A stretch of DNA of 49,457 nucleotides from HRBIN16 sp049969495 (GTDB taxonomy: Bacteria; Armatimonadota; HRBIN16), in assembly GCA_049969495.1 (NCBI GenBank), contig JBMFOT010000019.1, positions 1 to 49,457 on the forward strand, given 5' to 3'. The notes beneath the pieces are model-generated. The model worked only from the letters and a program-made list of their open reading frames with translations, was not told the origin of the DNA and made no database searches. The position numbers and the translations under genes are program-made. This document shows positions 25,000-33,535 of the stretch, one piece after another. How positions within the stretch are numbered: the first letter of the stretch is position 1; each line of letters begins with the position of its first letter.

Positions 25000-26253
25000 A
25001 TGGCAGCATCTTCCGAAACCCGCAAGGCGATTGTGCTTATCGGGGACGGGATGGCGGACCGACCGCATCCCGCCTTGGGCGGCAAGACCCCCATCGAAGC
25101 CGCGCATACACCGAACATGGACCGCCTCGCCGCCGAGGGCGAGACGGGCTTGATGGACCTGATTGCGCCCGGCGTGCGCGTGGGCAGCGACACAGGGCAT
25201 CTCGCCCTGCTGGGCTATGACCCGTACGCCGTCTACACCGGACGGGGACCCTTTGAAGCGCTTGGCGTGGGCATGGAGGTGCGCGGTGGCGATATCGCCT
25301 TCCGCTGCAACTTCAGCACGGTGGACGAGAACATGGTGGTGCTGGACCGCCGCGCCGGACGCATTACCGAGGGTACCGACCAGCTCGCGGCGCAGGTGAA
25401 CGGTATCTTTATCGAGGATGTGCAGGTGTTCTTCAAGGAGTCGGTAGCGCACCGCGGCGCGCTCATCCTGCGCGGTCCGGGGCTATCGCCCAAAATCACC
25501 GACGCCGACCCGCACGTCGAAGGCGAAAAGGTGCACGAGGTGCAGGCGATAGACCCCGATGATGCCGCCGCGCGACGCACCGCCCGAATCGTGAACCAGT
25601 TCGTGCGAATCAGCTACGAGAAGCTGAACAACCACCCCGTCAATCAGAAGCGGCGCGAGCAGGGTTTAAAGCCTGCCAACATCATCCTGCCTCGCGGCGC
25701 CGGCGTTGCACCGAGTATCCCCGACTTCAACACCCATCATCATCTGGTCGGCGCCTGTGTGGCGGAGACAGGGCTGATTAAGGGCATCGCCCGCTTTGTG
25801 GGGCTGAAAGTGCTGGACGTGCCCGAAGCCACCGGTGGTCTGGACAGCGACGTGATGGCGATGGGGCGCAAGGTGGTGGAGGCGTTGCAGGAGCATACTT
25901 TCGTGCTGTGCAACGTGAAGGGGCCCGATGTGGCCGCACACGACCACAACCCGCAGGCGAAGGTGGACATCATCCAGCGTATCGACGCCATGCTGGGCTG
26001 GCTGCTGACGCAGATTGACCCCGCCAGCACTTTCATCGTGCTCTCCGCCGACCATACCACCGCCTGCTCCTTCGGCGACCACACAGGCGAGCCGGTTCCG
26101 ATTGCGCTGTGGGGACCGGAGGTGCGCACCGATGACGTGACGCAGTTCGGCGAGCGGGCATGTGCGAAAGGTGGCTTGGGGCGCATTCGGGGCAAAGACC
26201 TTGTGCCGATGCTGACCAGCCTGATGAACGTGCAGGAGAAGTTCGGTGCCTGA
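25000..26253 (+). CDS. apgM: 2,3-bisphosphoglycerate-independent phosphoglycerate mutase, archaeal type
   Basis: A 417-residue enzyme of the alkaline-phosphatase superfamily that interconverts 3- and 2-phosphoglycerate. AGGAGG lies 7 nt before ATG 25000. IGDGMADRP holds the first metal Asp, S63 in GSDTGHLALLGYDP is the phospho-acceptor serine, then GRGPFEALGVG, CNFSTVDE, KGPDVAAHDHN and LSADHTTACSFGDHTG supply further metal ligands. The ApgM form, rather than the GpmI form, is typical of archaea and some deep-branching bacteria. It overlaps gpsA by 8 nt. Confidence 0.95.
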   Translation: MAASSETRKAIVLIGDGMADRPHPALGGKTPIEAAHTPNMDRLAAEGETGLMDLIAPGVRVGSDTGHLALLGYDPYAVYTGRGPFEALGVGMEVRGGDIAFRCNFSTVDENMVVLDRRAGRITEGTDQLAAQVNGIFIEDVQVFFKESVAHRGALILRGPGLSPKITDADPHVEGEKVHEVQAIDPDDAAARRTARIVNQFVRISYEKLNNHPVNQKRREQGLKPANIILPRGAGVAPSIPDFNTHHHLVGACVAETGLIKGIARFVGLKVLDVPEATGGLDSDVMAMGRKVVEALQEHTFVLCNVKGPDVAAHDHNPQAKVDIIQRIDAMLGWLLTQIDPASTFIVLSADHTTACSFGDHTGEPVPIALWGPEVRTDDVTQFGERACAKGGLGRIRGKDLVPMLTSLMNVQEKFGA

Positions 26254-27259
26254 GTTGCGTTCGGTAGCGGTTTTAGGAGCGGGGAGCTGGGGGACTGCGC
26301 TGGCTCTCCTGCTCGGCAAGAAAGGGGTGCAGGTAGCGCTATGGGCACGGGACGCCGAATTGGCGGAGGCTATCCGCCGCGAAGGGCAGAACCCGCGCTA
26401 CCTGCCCGGCTTTGCTCTGCCCTCTTCTGTGCATCCCACCAGCGATATCGTAGAAGCGGTTCGCGACGCAGAGGTGCTGGTATTCGCCGTGCCGGCAGGC
26501 GCGTTGCGCGAGGTAGCATCCGCCGTTCGGAAAAGCCTCTCTTCCCCCCGGCTGGTTATCTCTGCAGCGAAGGGACTGGAAGCGGACGGCAACCGCCCTT
26601 CGCAGGTATTGCAGGCGACGTTGGGTGAACGCTGTGGAGACCTCGTGGTGCTCTCCGGTCCCAACCTTGCGCTGGAGCTGGCTCGTGAAATCCCGACGGC
26701 AACGGTGGTGGCATCCGCCTCTCCTGAAGCGGCGAAGCAGGCGCAAACGCTGTTTATGCATCCCTCCTTCCGCGTGTACACCAACCACGACGTGACGGGC
26801 GTGGAGCTGGGCGGTGCGCTGAAGAACGTGTTCGCCATCGGCGCGGGCATCAGCGACGGCATGGGCTTTGGCGATAACTCAAAGGCGGCGTTTATCACGC
26901 GCGGACTGGCGGAGATGGTGCGACTGGGCGTGGCACTGGGGGCGGAGGAACGCACCTTCCTGGGGCTATCGGGCGTGGGCGACCTGTTTGCCACCGCCGC
27001 CAGCCACCTCAGCCGCAACTGGCGTGTGGGCTACGGGCTGGCACAGGGTAAACCGCTGGCGCAGATTCTGCAGGAGCTGAAACAGGTCGCCGAGGGAGTG
27101 CCCACTACCTTCGCGGTGTGCGGGCTGGCGGAACGGCGGGGGATTGAGATGCCCATCGCGCACACCATCCGCGCGGTGCTGGATGGACGCCTGAACCCTC
27201 ACGATGCCATCCGCGAGCTGATGCTTCGCACCCCAAAAGAGGAGTGGTGGACGACGTAG
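26246..27259 (+). CDS. gpsA: Glycerol-3-phosphate dehydrogenase [NAD(P)+]
   Basis: A 337-residue enzyme that reduces dihydroxyacetone phosphate to sn-glycerol-3-phosphate for membrane lipids. Start GTG at 26246 overlaps the apgM stop, with AGGAG 7 nt upstream. The dinucleotide motif GAGSWGTALA is at 11-20, VLSGPNLALELA and GGALKNVFAIGAGISDGMG carry the conserved active-site Lys and Asn, and GDNSKAAFITRGLAEM is a family signature. Translational coupling links glycolysis and lipid precursor supply. Confidence 0.96.
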   Translation: MPELRSVAVLGAGSWGTALALLLGKKGVQVALWARDAELAEAIRREGQNPRYLPGFALPSSVHPTSDIVEAVRDAEVLVFAVPAGALREVASAVRKSLSSPRLVISAAKGLEADGNRPSQVLQATLGERCGDLVVLSGPNLALELAREIPTATVVASASPEAAKQAQTLFMHPSFRVYTNHDVTGVELGGALKNVFAIGAGISDGMGFGDNSKAAFITRGLAEMVRLGVALGAEERTFLGLSGVGDLFATAASHLSRNWRVGYGLAQGKPLAQILQELKQVAEGVPTTFAVCGLAERRGIEMPIAHTIRAVLDGRLNPHDAIRELMLRTPKEEWWTT

Positions 27260-27417
27260 GGGCAGACCGGAAATCATCCAATGGTTCAAAACAATGACCA
27301 CCAAATGGATACATTCGTGGTGCTAAACAATGTGGTTGGTCTCCGTTTCGTGGAGTGTGTTAAATTATATATGCGTAGGTTTAGGTGGAAACGTATCCTG
27401 AAGGAGGTGGTTAGAGG

Positions 27418-28830
27418 GTGAGCAAGGCAGAGATCCGCTTCGGTACCGACGGTTGGCGTGGGGTGATTGACGACGATTTCAACGAGGCGAACGTGCGCCT
27501 AGTGGCGCGAGCGGTGGCGGAGTACCTGCACAGCGCGAAACCCGAAGGACACGGTGTGCTCGTGGGGTATGACAACCGTCTCAAGTCGGAGGTCTTCGCA
27601 CGGGTAGCGGCGGAGGAGCTGGCGCGGTGCGGTTTGCCCACCGTGCTCTCCGAAAGTTCGCTGTCGTCGCCGGCGCTGTCGTTCGCGGTGTATCACCGCA
27701 AGGCGCAGGGCGGTGTGATGATTACTGCCAGCCACAACCCACCACAGTTCAACGGCTTCAAGTTCAAAGCGAACTACGGCGGCTCTGCCCTGCCAGAAAT
27801 CACCGAGCAGATCGAGATGCACCTGCAGCGGATTCTGTCTGGCGAGCAGGTGGCACTCCGTGCTCCATCTGAACTGCGCACCGAAAACCTCACCACCGAG
27901 TACCTGCAGCACTTGAGGACGCTGGTGGAACTGCCTCGCATCCTGGACATGGGCTGGAAGGTGGTCACCGACGCCATGCACGGCTCCGGTGCGGGCTACC
28001 TGCGCTCCCTGCTGCAAGGCGGACGCACACAGGTCATCTCCATTCGCGAGGAGCGCGACACGCAGTTCGGCGGTGTTAACCCCGAGCCCATCGCACCTAA
28101 CCTCGGGATGCTGATGGAGACGGTCGTTCGCGAGGGGGCAGACATCGGTATCGCGCTGGACGGCGATGCCGACCGCGTGGGCGCAGTGGACGAGCGGGGC
28201 AACTTCGTGGACAGCCACCGCATCTTTGCCATCACCCTGTACCATCTGGTGAAACGGCGAGGCTGGCGCGGACGCGTGGTGAAGACCATCTCCACTACCA
28301 ACATGATCGACGCCCTGTGTCGGCACTTCGGGTTGCCACTAACCGTCACACCTATCGGTTTCAAGTATATCTGCGAGAATATGTTGCAGGGCGATGTGTT
28401 GATTGGCGGTGAGGAGAGCGGAGGCATCGGCATCCAGCACCATATCCCCGAGCGCGATGGCGTGCTGATGGGCTTAATGCTGCTGGAGGCGATGACGCTC
28501 GGCGGCAAAAAACTCAGCGAACTGGTGCAGGAGGTGTTTGACCTGACCGGCGAGCACTATTACAACCGTATCGATCTGCACCTGGAACGCGAAGAGATGC
28601 CCGCCGCCCGCGAGCGTGTGGCGCAAACCGAAGCACGCGAGATTGCCGGATTGTCTGTTCGGGCTATTGACCGCATGGACGGTACCAAGTTCCTGTTCGA
28701 AAACGGCGCATGGTTGCTGTTACGCGCGTCGGGCACGGAGCCGGTCGTGCGCATATACGCCGAAGCCTCTACCCCCGAGCTGGTACAGAGCCTGCTAACC
28801 GCTGGCGAAGCGCTGGTGCGGGGTGAGTGA
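27418..28830 (+). CDS. Phosphoglucomutase/phosphomannomutase family protein
   Basis: A 470-residue phosphohexomutase, start GTG at 27418 with GAAGGAGG upstream. Phosphoserine loop TASHNPP puts S105 at the active site; metal loop DGDADR is at 248-253; sugar-binding loop GEESGG is at 331-336; and RASGTEPVVRIYAE binds phosphate. GEESGG rather than GEQSGH argues for glucose or mannose phosphates and against glucosamine (GlmM). The converging sugar nucleotidyltransferase at 28955 could use its sugar-1-phosphate product. An AT-rich stretch (about 27360-27373) upstream may hold the promoter, but no clear -35 is seen. Confidence 0.9.
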   Translation: MSKAEIRFGTDGWRGVIDDDFNEANVRLVARAVAEYLHSAKPEGHGVLVGYDNRLKSEVFARVAAEELARCGLPTVLSESSLSSPALSFAVYHRKAQGGVMITASHNPPQFNGFKFKANYGGSALPEITEQIEMHLQRILSGEQVALRAPSELRTENLTTEYLQHLRTLVELPRILDMGWKVVTDAMHGSGAGYLRSLLQGGRTQVISIREERDTQFGGVNPEPIAPNLGMLMETVVREGADIGIALDGDADRVGAVDERGNFVDSHRIFAITLYHLVKRRGWRGRVVKTISTTNMIDALCRHFGLPLTVTPIGFKYICENMLQGDVLIGGEESGGIGIQHHIPERDGVLMGLMLLEAMTLGGKKLSELVQEVFDLTGEHYYNRIDLHLEREEMPAARERVAQTEAREIAGLSVRAIDRMDGTKFLFENGAWLLLRASGTEPVVRIYAEASTPELVQSLLTAGEALVRGE

Positions 28831-28954
28831 AGGAGCCTAAAGGTCGCGCTGCACGTGCTGGTACTTCACCACAGACGATTTGGGGATATTGGCAAACTGG
28901 TTTCGCCTGTCTGCCATTTTTGAGCATAAGGTTGCACAGCACCGGGTTGTCCTC

Positions 28955-30340
28955 TCACCAACCGTAGCGCTCCGGTCCCCATTCCTTCTCTATCAGTTCC
29001 TGCTTGAGCAAAATGAGCCTGCGACTGGGCACGTCTTCGTATACCACCACGCCCGGTCCGATGCAGGTATACGCGCCGATTTTGACGCCCGGCTGGGTAA
29101 TCACGTTGACTCCTGTGCGGCTGAAGTCGCCGAAGTAGGTGGCATCCGCGCCGTGCACGGGGAACTCGCGCCTGCCCTTGATTCGGTGGATAGTCTCGGC
29201 GTCGTCGAAGCGCAGGGTTCCGCATACCGTTGCCGCGCCGATGTCTACAGACTGACCCACAACGCCTGAAATCTCGCAGTAATGGTACAGGTATGCGCCG
29301 TCGAACATCACGCCGTCCAGCTCCGCGCCGTGCCCCACGATGCACCGGTTGCCCACCACGCTATACGCGCCGACCAGGCAATAGTCGCTGACGCGCGTGT
29401 GGTCACCGATGGCAACAGCATTGCCCACTATTGCACCGTTCACCACACGCGTTCCCTTGCCAATGAAGGCGTTGCCCTCTATCACCACGCGGTTGCCGAT
29501 TTCGCTGTGCTCGCCCAGCACCACAAAGCCCTTTATCTCCGCGCCGCTGTGGATGCGAGCGGCGGGATGAATGCGATTTTCCGACAGGTTCCGACTCATC
29601 TCGTCCAGCACGCGACGGTTCGCCTCCAGAATGTGCCAGGGTTTGTCCATGTCTACCAGGTAATCTTCCACCTGCACTGCCCGCACCTCTTCGCCTTCGT
29701 CCAGCAGCATTTGCACGCTTTGCGCCAGCTCCGCCTCTGCAGGGGGCATTCCGCCAACAGGCACGTGCGTCATGATGCCGGGGTTGTTCTGGATGGCAGG
29801 AACCGCTTTCGGGGAGAAGGCATAAACGCCACACAATCGATGTTCGCAGTCGCGACTGTGCCCTTCCACATACTCGACCCGTCCATCTTCCACCTTTGCG
29901 CCCAGCCAGTCAATCCGGCGTTCGGGTGGTACGATGGGCTGTACCAGCGCGACCGCCGCCGAGTCCGCTCCCCTGGCAACCTGTAGAAAGCGATTGACCG
30001 TCTCCTGTGTGGTCACTATATCGCCGTAGAACACCGCAAAGGGCTGAGAGGCGTCCAGCAGGGGCAGCGCTGTCAGCACACAGGCCGCTGTGCCCGGCAC
30101 ACCCTGCACGCCGACGAAGGCGATTTCCCAATCGCCCAATCCGTGCAACGCCGCGCGAACAGAACCCGCATGCACTCCTGCAACCACTACCACTTTACGA
30201 ATGCCCGCTTCACGTATCTGCTTTGCCAATCGGCGTACTGCGGGTTCGTTCACCACCGGTGTGGCGCATTTGTTACGCACTTCGTTGTAGGGCCAGATGC
30301 GGGTTCCTGCACCCGCTGCAAGAACGATAGCCTGGTTCAA
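28955..30340 (-). CDS. Sugar-1-phosphate nucleotidyltransferase with left-handed beta-helix
   Basis: A 461-residue, GlmU-like two-domain protein. TTG at 30340 has AAAGGAGG 6 nt upstream. The N-terminal nucleotidyltransferase starts AIVLAAGAGTRIWPY; the usual PKP lysine motif is altered to RNKCATPV (K24). Other marks are YGDIVTT and a PVGGMPPAEAELA stretch. From about residue 255 many hexapeptide repeats (HPAARIHSGAEIKGFVVLG and on) form a beta-helix, possibly an acetyltransferase or oligomerisation part. It makes an NDP-sugar; which one is unknown. Last gene of the operon headed by the solute-binding lipoprotein. Confidence 0.82.
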   Translation of the reverse strand: MNQAIVLAAGAGTRIWPYNEVRNKCATPVVNEPAVRRLAKQIREAGIRKVVVVAGVHAGSVRAALHGLGDWEIAFVGVQGVPGTAACVLTALPLLDASQPFAVFYGDIVTTQETVNRFLQVARGADSAAVALVQPIVPPERRIDWLGAKVEDGRVEYVEGHSRDCEHRLCGVYAFSPKAVPAIQNNPGIMTHVPVGGMPPAEAELAQSVQMLLDEGEEVRAVQVEDYLVDMDKPWHILEANRRVLDEMSRNLSENRIHPAARIHSGAEIKGFVVLGEHSEIGNRVVIEGNAFIGKGTRVVNGAIVGNAVAIGDHTRVSDYCLVGAYSVVGNRCIVGHGAELDGVMFDGAYLYHYCEISGVVGQSVDIGAATVCGTLRFDDAETIHRIKGRREFPVHGADATYFGDFSRTGVNVITQPGVKIGAYTCIGPGVVVYEDVPSRRLILLKQELIEKEWGPERYGW

Positions 30341-30403
30341 CCCTTGCCTCCTTTATCCAGCACGTCGGTTACAGCTCCTTTCGGTGCGCGCCAACCGAAA
30401 TCC

Positions 30404-33400
30404 TCACCACCCTTCGAAAGCCTCCTCAGCCAGCGTACTCCAGTACATGACGTTCGCCTGCTCCAGCAAACGATTCGCCTCCTCCTCCCGGCCCATCATC
30501 TTGAGCGCTTTCGCCTGATAGCGGTAATCCTCGCGGGTGGTGGCACGACAGCGCACGCATTCCTCCCAGTACTGGTGGGCCAGCTCCTGCTGTCCCAACC
30601 GACGCGCCGCTACACCCGCATAGAAGAGAGGCATAGCATCCGCAGGATGCGACGGCTTGCCCACGCCCAGGTGGTGTGGGTATTCCAGCGCCTTCTGGAA
30701 GCATTCCAGCGCACCCTGCCAGTCACCCCCGTATGCCAGTTCGGTGCCTTTGCCCAGATAAGCCTGTACCCACGTCGGGCGTGTAGAGGTTTCTCCTTCA
30801 GCAACGTGGAAGGTGCGAGAGTGCAAAACCTCTATTGCCTTGTCGTACCAACCGTCCTCTACCAGCAACCGCGCATAAAGCTGCGCCATTCGGTTTTCCC
30901 GCAGCACCTCCGGAGGCGCATGGTATAGCCTCTTCAGCGCGGAGGAGGTGGCTTGTTGCGCTGATGCTATCGTCTCCCGTTCGTACCACAGGTAGTGGTC
31001 GTGTGGATTCAGCGAAACGGCTTTCTGGTAGTAACGCCCCGCGACACCGTGCAAACTGCAATGCTCTGCCAGCACCATACCGATATTGCGGTAGAGCGTC
31101 GCCAGCGGTGGTAAGCCCTGCGGGGGAGGAGTTGTCAAACAGGTCTGCGCAAGGACGCGCCATGCGCTGCGGAAGCGATACTCACCTATCTTGTCGAGGG
31201 GAATATCGCCTTGTGCCAGCGCGTCGTCCACCGCCTTTGCATTCAGCGTGCGCAGCCACTCCTGTAACGCCTCGCCTGTTCGGCGGTGCGCCATCAGCCA
31301 GTTACCCAGCGCGTAGCGCGCCAGCGGGTCATCCGGTCGAAGCGCAAGCACCTCCTGTAGCGCGAGGTAGTCTTCGGTGCGCCAGGGGAACAGATACTCG
31401 GTGTCGCTGCGTGCGGCGAGCAAGGCATGTTCCACCACCTGCGCGGGCAATCCCTTCCTCGCGTAAGCCAGAGCCAGCAGATAGTGCCCTATCGCCGTTT
31501 CGGGCAATCCCAAACGGGGAGGTACTTCCAAAATGCGGATGGCGTCGTTGAGACACCCGGCGTTCAGGTAGTCGCAGGCGACCTCCTCAAAAGTATGGGG
31601 TTGAACAGCCAGCGGGCGAAGCAGGTTCACCGCGTCCGCTTCGGGCGAGGCAGGCGTGCTGAGGAACGCTTCGGTGCGCAGCAGCGGCTCCAGCGGCGCC
31701 AGCAGATGTACTTGCAAACGTATCTGGGATGCCTCTTCCAGCTCTCCTCGCAGACGCAGTGCCACTGCCCGCATCATCCATACCTTGATGTCTGCAGCAT
31801 TATACAGCAACGATTCGGCGAACAGGTCGTCCGCCCGAGCATAATCGCCGCGCCGCATGGCACATAATCCGAGCAGGTAAAACGCCAGTCCGCGATACTC
31901 CGCGCTACGCCTTAAGGGGTACAGGTATTCCTCTGCTTCCGCGTCTCTGCCGAGAGTTATCAGGCACAGCGCGCGCAGGTACATGGCTTCGCCGTTCTGC
32001 GGGTCGTGCTGAAGCACGCTCTCGGTATGTTGCAGACACTCCTCGAAACGTCCCTCTTCCAGTCGCAGGCGGGCGATGGCGTTTCGTGCTTGCAGTGAAC
32101 CACACGATTGAGCAAGGTCGTACTTGTTCTCGGCATCGTGAAGACGATTCGTGCGCTCCAGCGCGTCCGCCTGCAGGTATACGTTGTCGGCAAACCAGTG
32201 CTCCGCTGGCGGGATGATTGTCACCTGCTCGCGCTCCCACTGCGCATTGGCAACCGCTTCCAGCACCGGCTCTCTGCTGCTGGTGGCAATGATGACTTTA
32301 ACAGGCATCTCGGGAGCCTGTGTCAGGGTGAATTGCCAGTTACCGGTACGCTCCGGGTAGAGGTCGACGCGCTGTTCGTGTATCACATCCTCACCGTACT
32401 GCAGAATGAGCCGGTGGTCCGGGCGTGGAGCGGTACTGTGGAAGCGCACATGCAGTTGCTGTCCCTCCAGTTGTACGCTCAATGCACCCTCTCGGCTTGC
32501 TGCGGATACCGTCCCCGCCAGACCACGGATGGGGTACCACGCCTCCTGCCAGCACTCCAGCGAATGAGGCGGTATCCAGTGCCAGACGCTCTGGTCCTCA
32601 AATCGCCCCACCTGAATCTCCACGTAGGGTATGCCGCGGTCATCCAGCCGTTCCGCCCACACTTTGCCGTCGTCTGCGGTGCCCCAGGTAAACAGCTTTC
32701 TGCCGCGCACATCGCGCCAGTCGGCAACGTGTAGCAATCCGGCATCCTCGCGCAGGTCGTATCCTCCGAAGAAGTTACCGCGGAAATTGTGCGCGAATAC
32801 GCTGGAGGCACAGTCGTAGCTGCGATACAGGCTCAGGTCAACGCCATCGTCGGTTATCGGGAAGGGCAGGGTTGCACGCGCCTCACTCAGGTCGCCCTCC
32901 CAGTTGCGCACGGATGCGGCGGGCAGTATCCACTTCCAGTCTTCGTGCGCCGACACCGCGCAGTTCGTCCAGAAGTAGTATCGCTTCTTGAGTTCGGTGC
33001 GGTTGAAAAGGCGGATGTCGGTTTCCATGAATGCTTTATCGGGGTAGAGGCTGATGCCCACCATCCACATCATGCGGGTTCTTCGGCAGATTTCGCCGAT
33101 CCATATCGTGCCCTTCTCGCCCTCTTCGCGTGGTGGCTCTATGGTGTACCATACCGGCTGATGGGTAGTATATCGATGACCGATGGGGAAGTTGAACTCG
33201 ATGCCTCCGGCAACCCATGCACCCGTCAGCCCGATGAGCGCGGGTTTGATAGATGGTGGTTGGTGCAGACACTCCCGTCCGGCGACCTTATCATAAAGCG
33301 ACCAGATTCGCCCGCCGACCTCCGGTAGCACCATCACACGCAGATATGGGTTCTCCAGAAAGAGAGCGCGATACTGACGCGGTTCGGCTTCGTCGCTCAG

Positions 33401-33526
33401 CTGGTCTAACAGGGCGTACGGATACACCTCCCCGTAGCCTTTGCGCTGGAAGGGGGGGTGCGGGTTCGCCTTGCCCACCGGATAGGTGAGGAGCGTCACC
33501 GTTTCTTCCCAGAAATGAACAGACAC
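30404..33526 (-). CDS. Large DUF5107 protein with TPR repeats
   Basis: A 1040-residue protein. Start GTG at 33526 has GAGGTGA just upstream. Residues ~20-330 match the DUF5107 region (NPYLRVMVLPEVGGRIWSLY, AWVAGGIEFNFPIGH, FWTNCAVSAHEDW), which resembles galactose-mutarotase/GH-like beta sandwiches and tends to occur in carbohydrate gene sets. From about 440 to the end are many TPR-type helical pairs (RLRLEEGRFEECLQH, LAYARKGLPAQVVEHALLA, YLGKGTELAYGGDWQGALEC). No signal peptide, so cytoplasmic. Likely a sugar-binding scaffold; activity unproven. It starts 9 nt after the solute-binding protein gene. Confidence 0.8.
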   Translation of the reverse strand: MSVHFWEETVTLLTYPVGKANPHPPFQRKGYGEVYPYALLDQLSDEAEPRQYRALFLENPYLRVMVLPEVGGRIWSLYDKVAGRECLHQPPSIKPALIGLTGAWVAGGIEFNFPIGHRYTTHQPVWYTIEPPREEGEKGTIWIGEICRRTRMMWMVGISLYPDKAFMETDIRLFNRTELKKRYYFWTNCAVSAHEDWKWILPAASVRNWEGDLSEARATLPFPITDDGVDLSLYRSYDCASSVFAHNFRGNFFGGYDLREDAGLLHVADWRDVRGRKLFTWGTADDGKVWAERLDDRGIPYVEIQVGRFEDQSVWHWIPPHSLECWQEAWYPIRGLAGTVSAASREGALSVQLEGQQLHVRFHSTAPRPDHRLILQYGEDVIHEQRVDLYPERTGNWQFTLTQAPEMPVKVIIATSSREPVLEAVANAQWEREQVTIIPPAEHWFADNVYLQADALERTNRLHDAENKYDLAQSCGSLQARNAIARLRLEEGRFEECLQHTESVLQHDPQNGEAMYLRALCLITLGRDAEAEEYLYPLRRSAEYRGLAFYLLGLCAMRRGDYARADDLFAESLLYNAADIKVWMMRAVALRLRGELEEASQIRLQVHLLAPLEPLLRTEAFLSTPASPEADAVNLLRPLAVQPHTFEEVACDYLNAGCLNDAIRILEVPPRLGLPETAIGHYLLALAYARKGLPAQVVEHALLAARSDTEYLFPWRTEDYLALQEVLALRPDDPLARYALGNWLMAHRRTGEALQEWLRTLNAKAVDDALAQGDIPLDKIGEYRFRSAWRVLAQTCLTTPPPQGLPPLATLYRNIGMVLAEHCSLHGVAGRYYQKAVSLNPHDHYLWYERETIASAQQATSSALKRLYHAPPEVLRENRMAQLYARLLVEDGWYDKAIEVLHSRTFHVAEGETSTRPTWVQAYLGKGTELAYGGDWQGALECFQKALEYPHHLGVGKPSHPADAMPLFYAGVAARRLGQQELAHQYWEECVRCRATTREDYRYQAKALKMMGREEEANRLLEQANVMYWSTLAEEAFEGW

Positions 33527-33535
33527 ATGATCACC

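Noticed and set aside
27418..28830. Assignment as GlmM (phosphoglucosamine mutase)
   Set aside because: The sugar loop is GEESGG, typical of glucose/mannose enzymes, not GEQSGH.
28837..28917. 26-codon minus-strand frame (start MADRRNQFANIPK) filling the gap between the phosphohexomutase and nucleotidyltransferase genes
   Set aside because: Codons look plausible, but there is no ribosome site and it is too short to support; ribosome profiling or conservation would decide.
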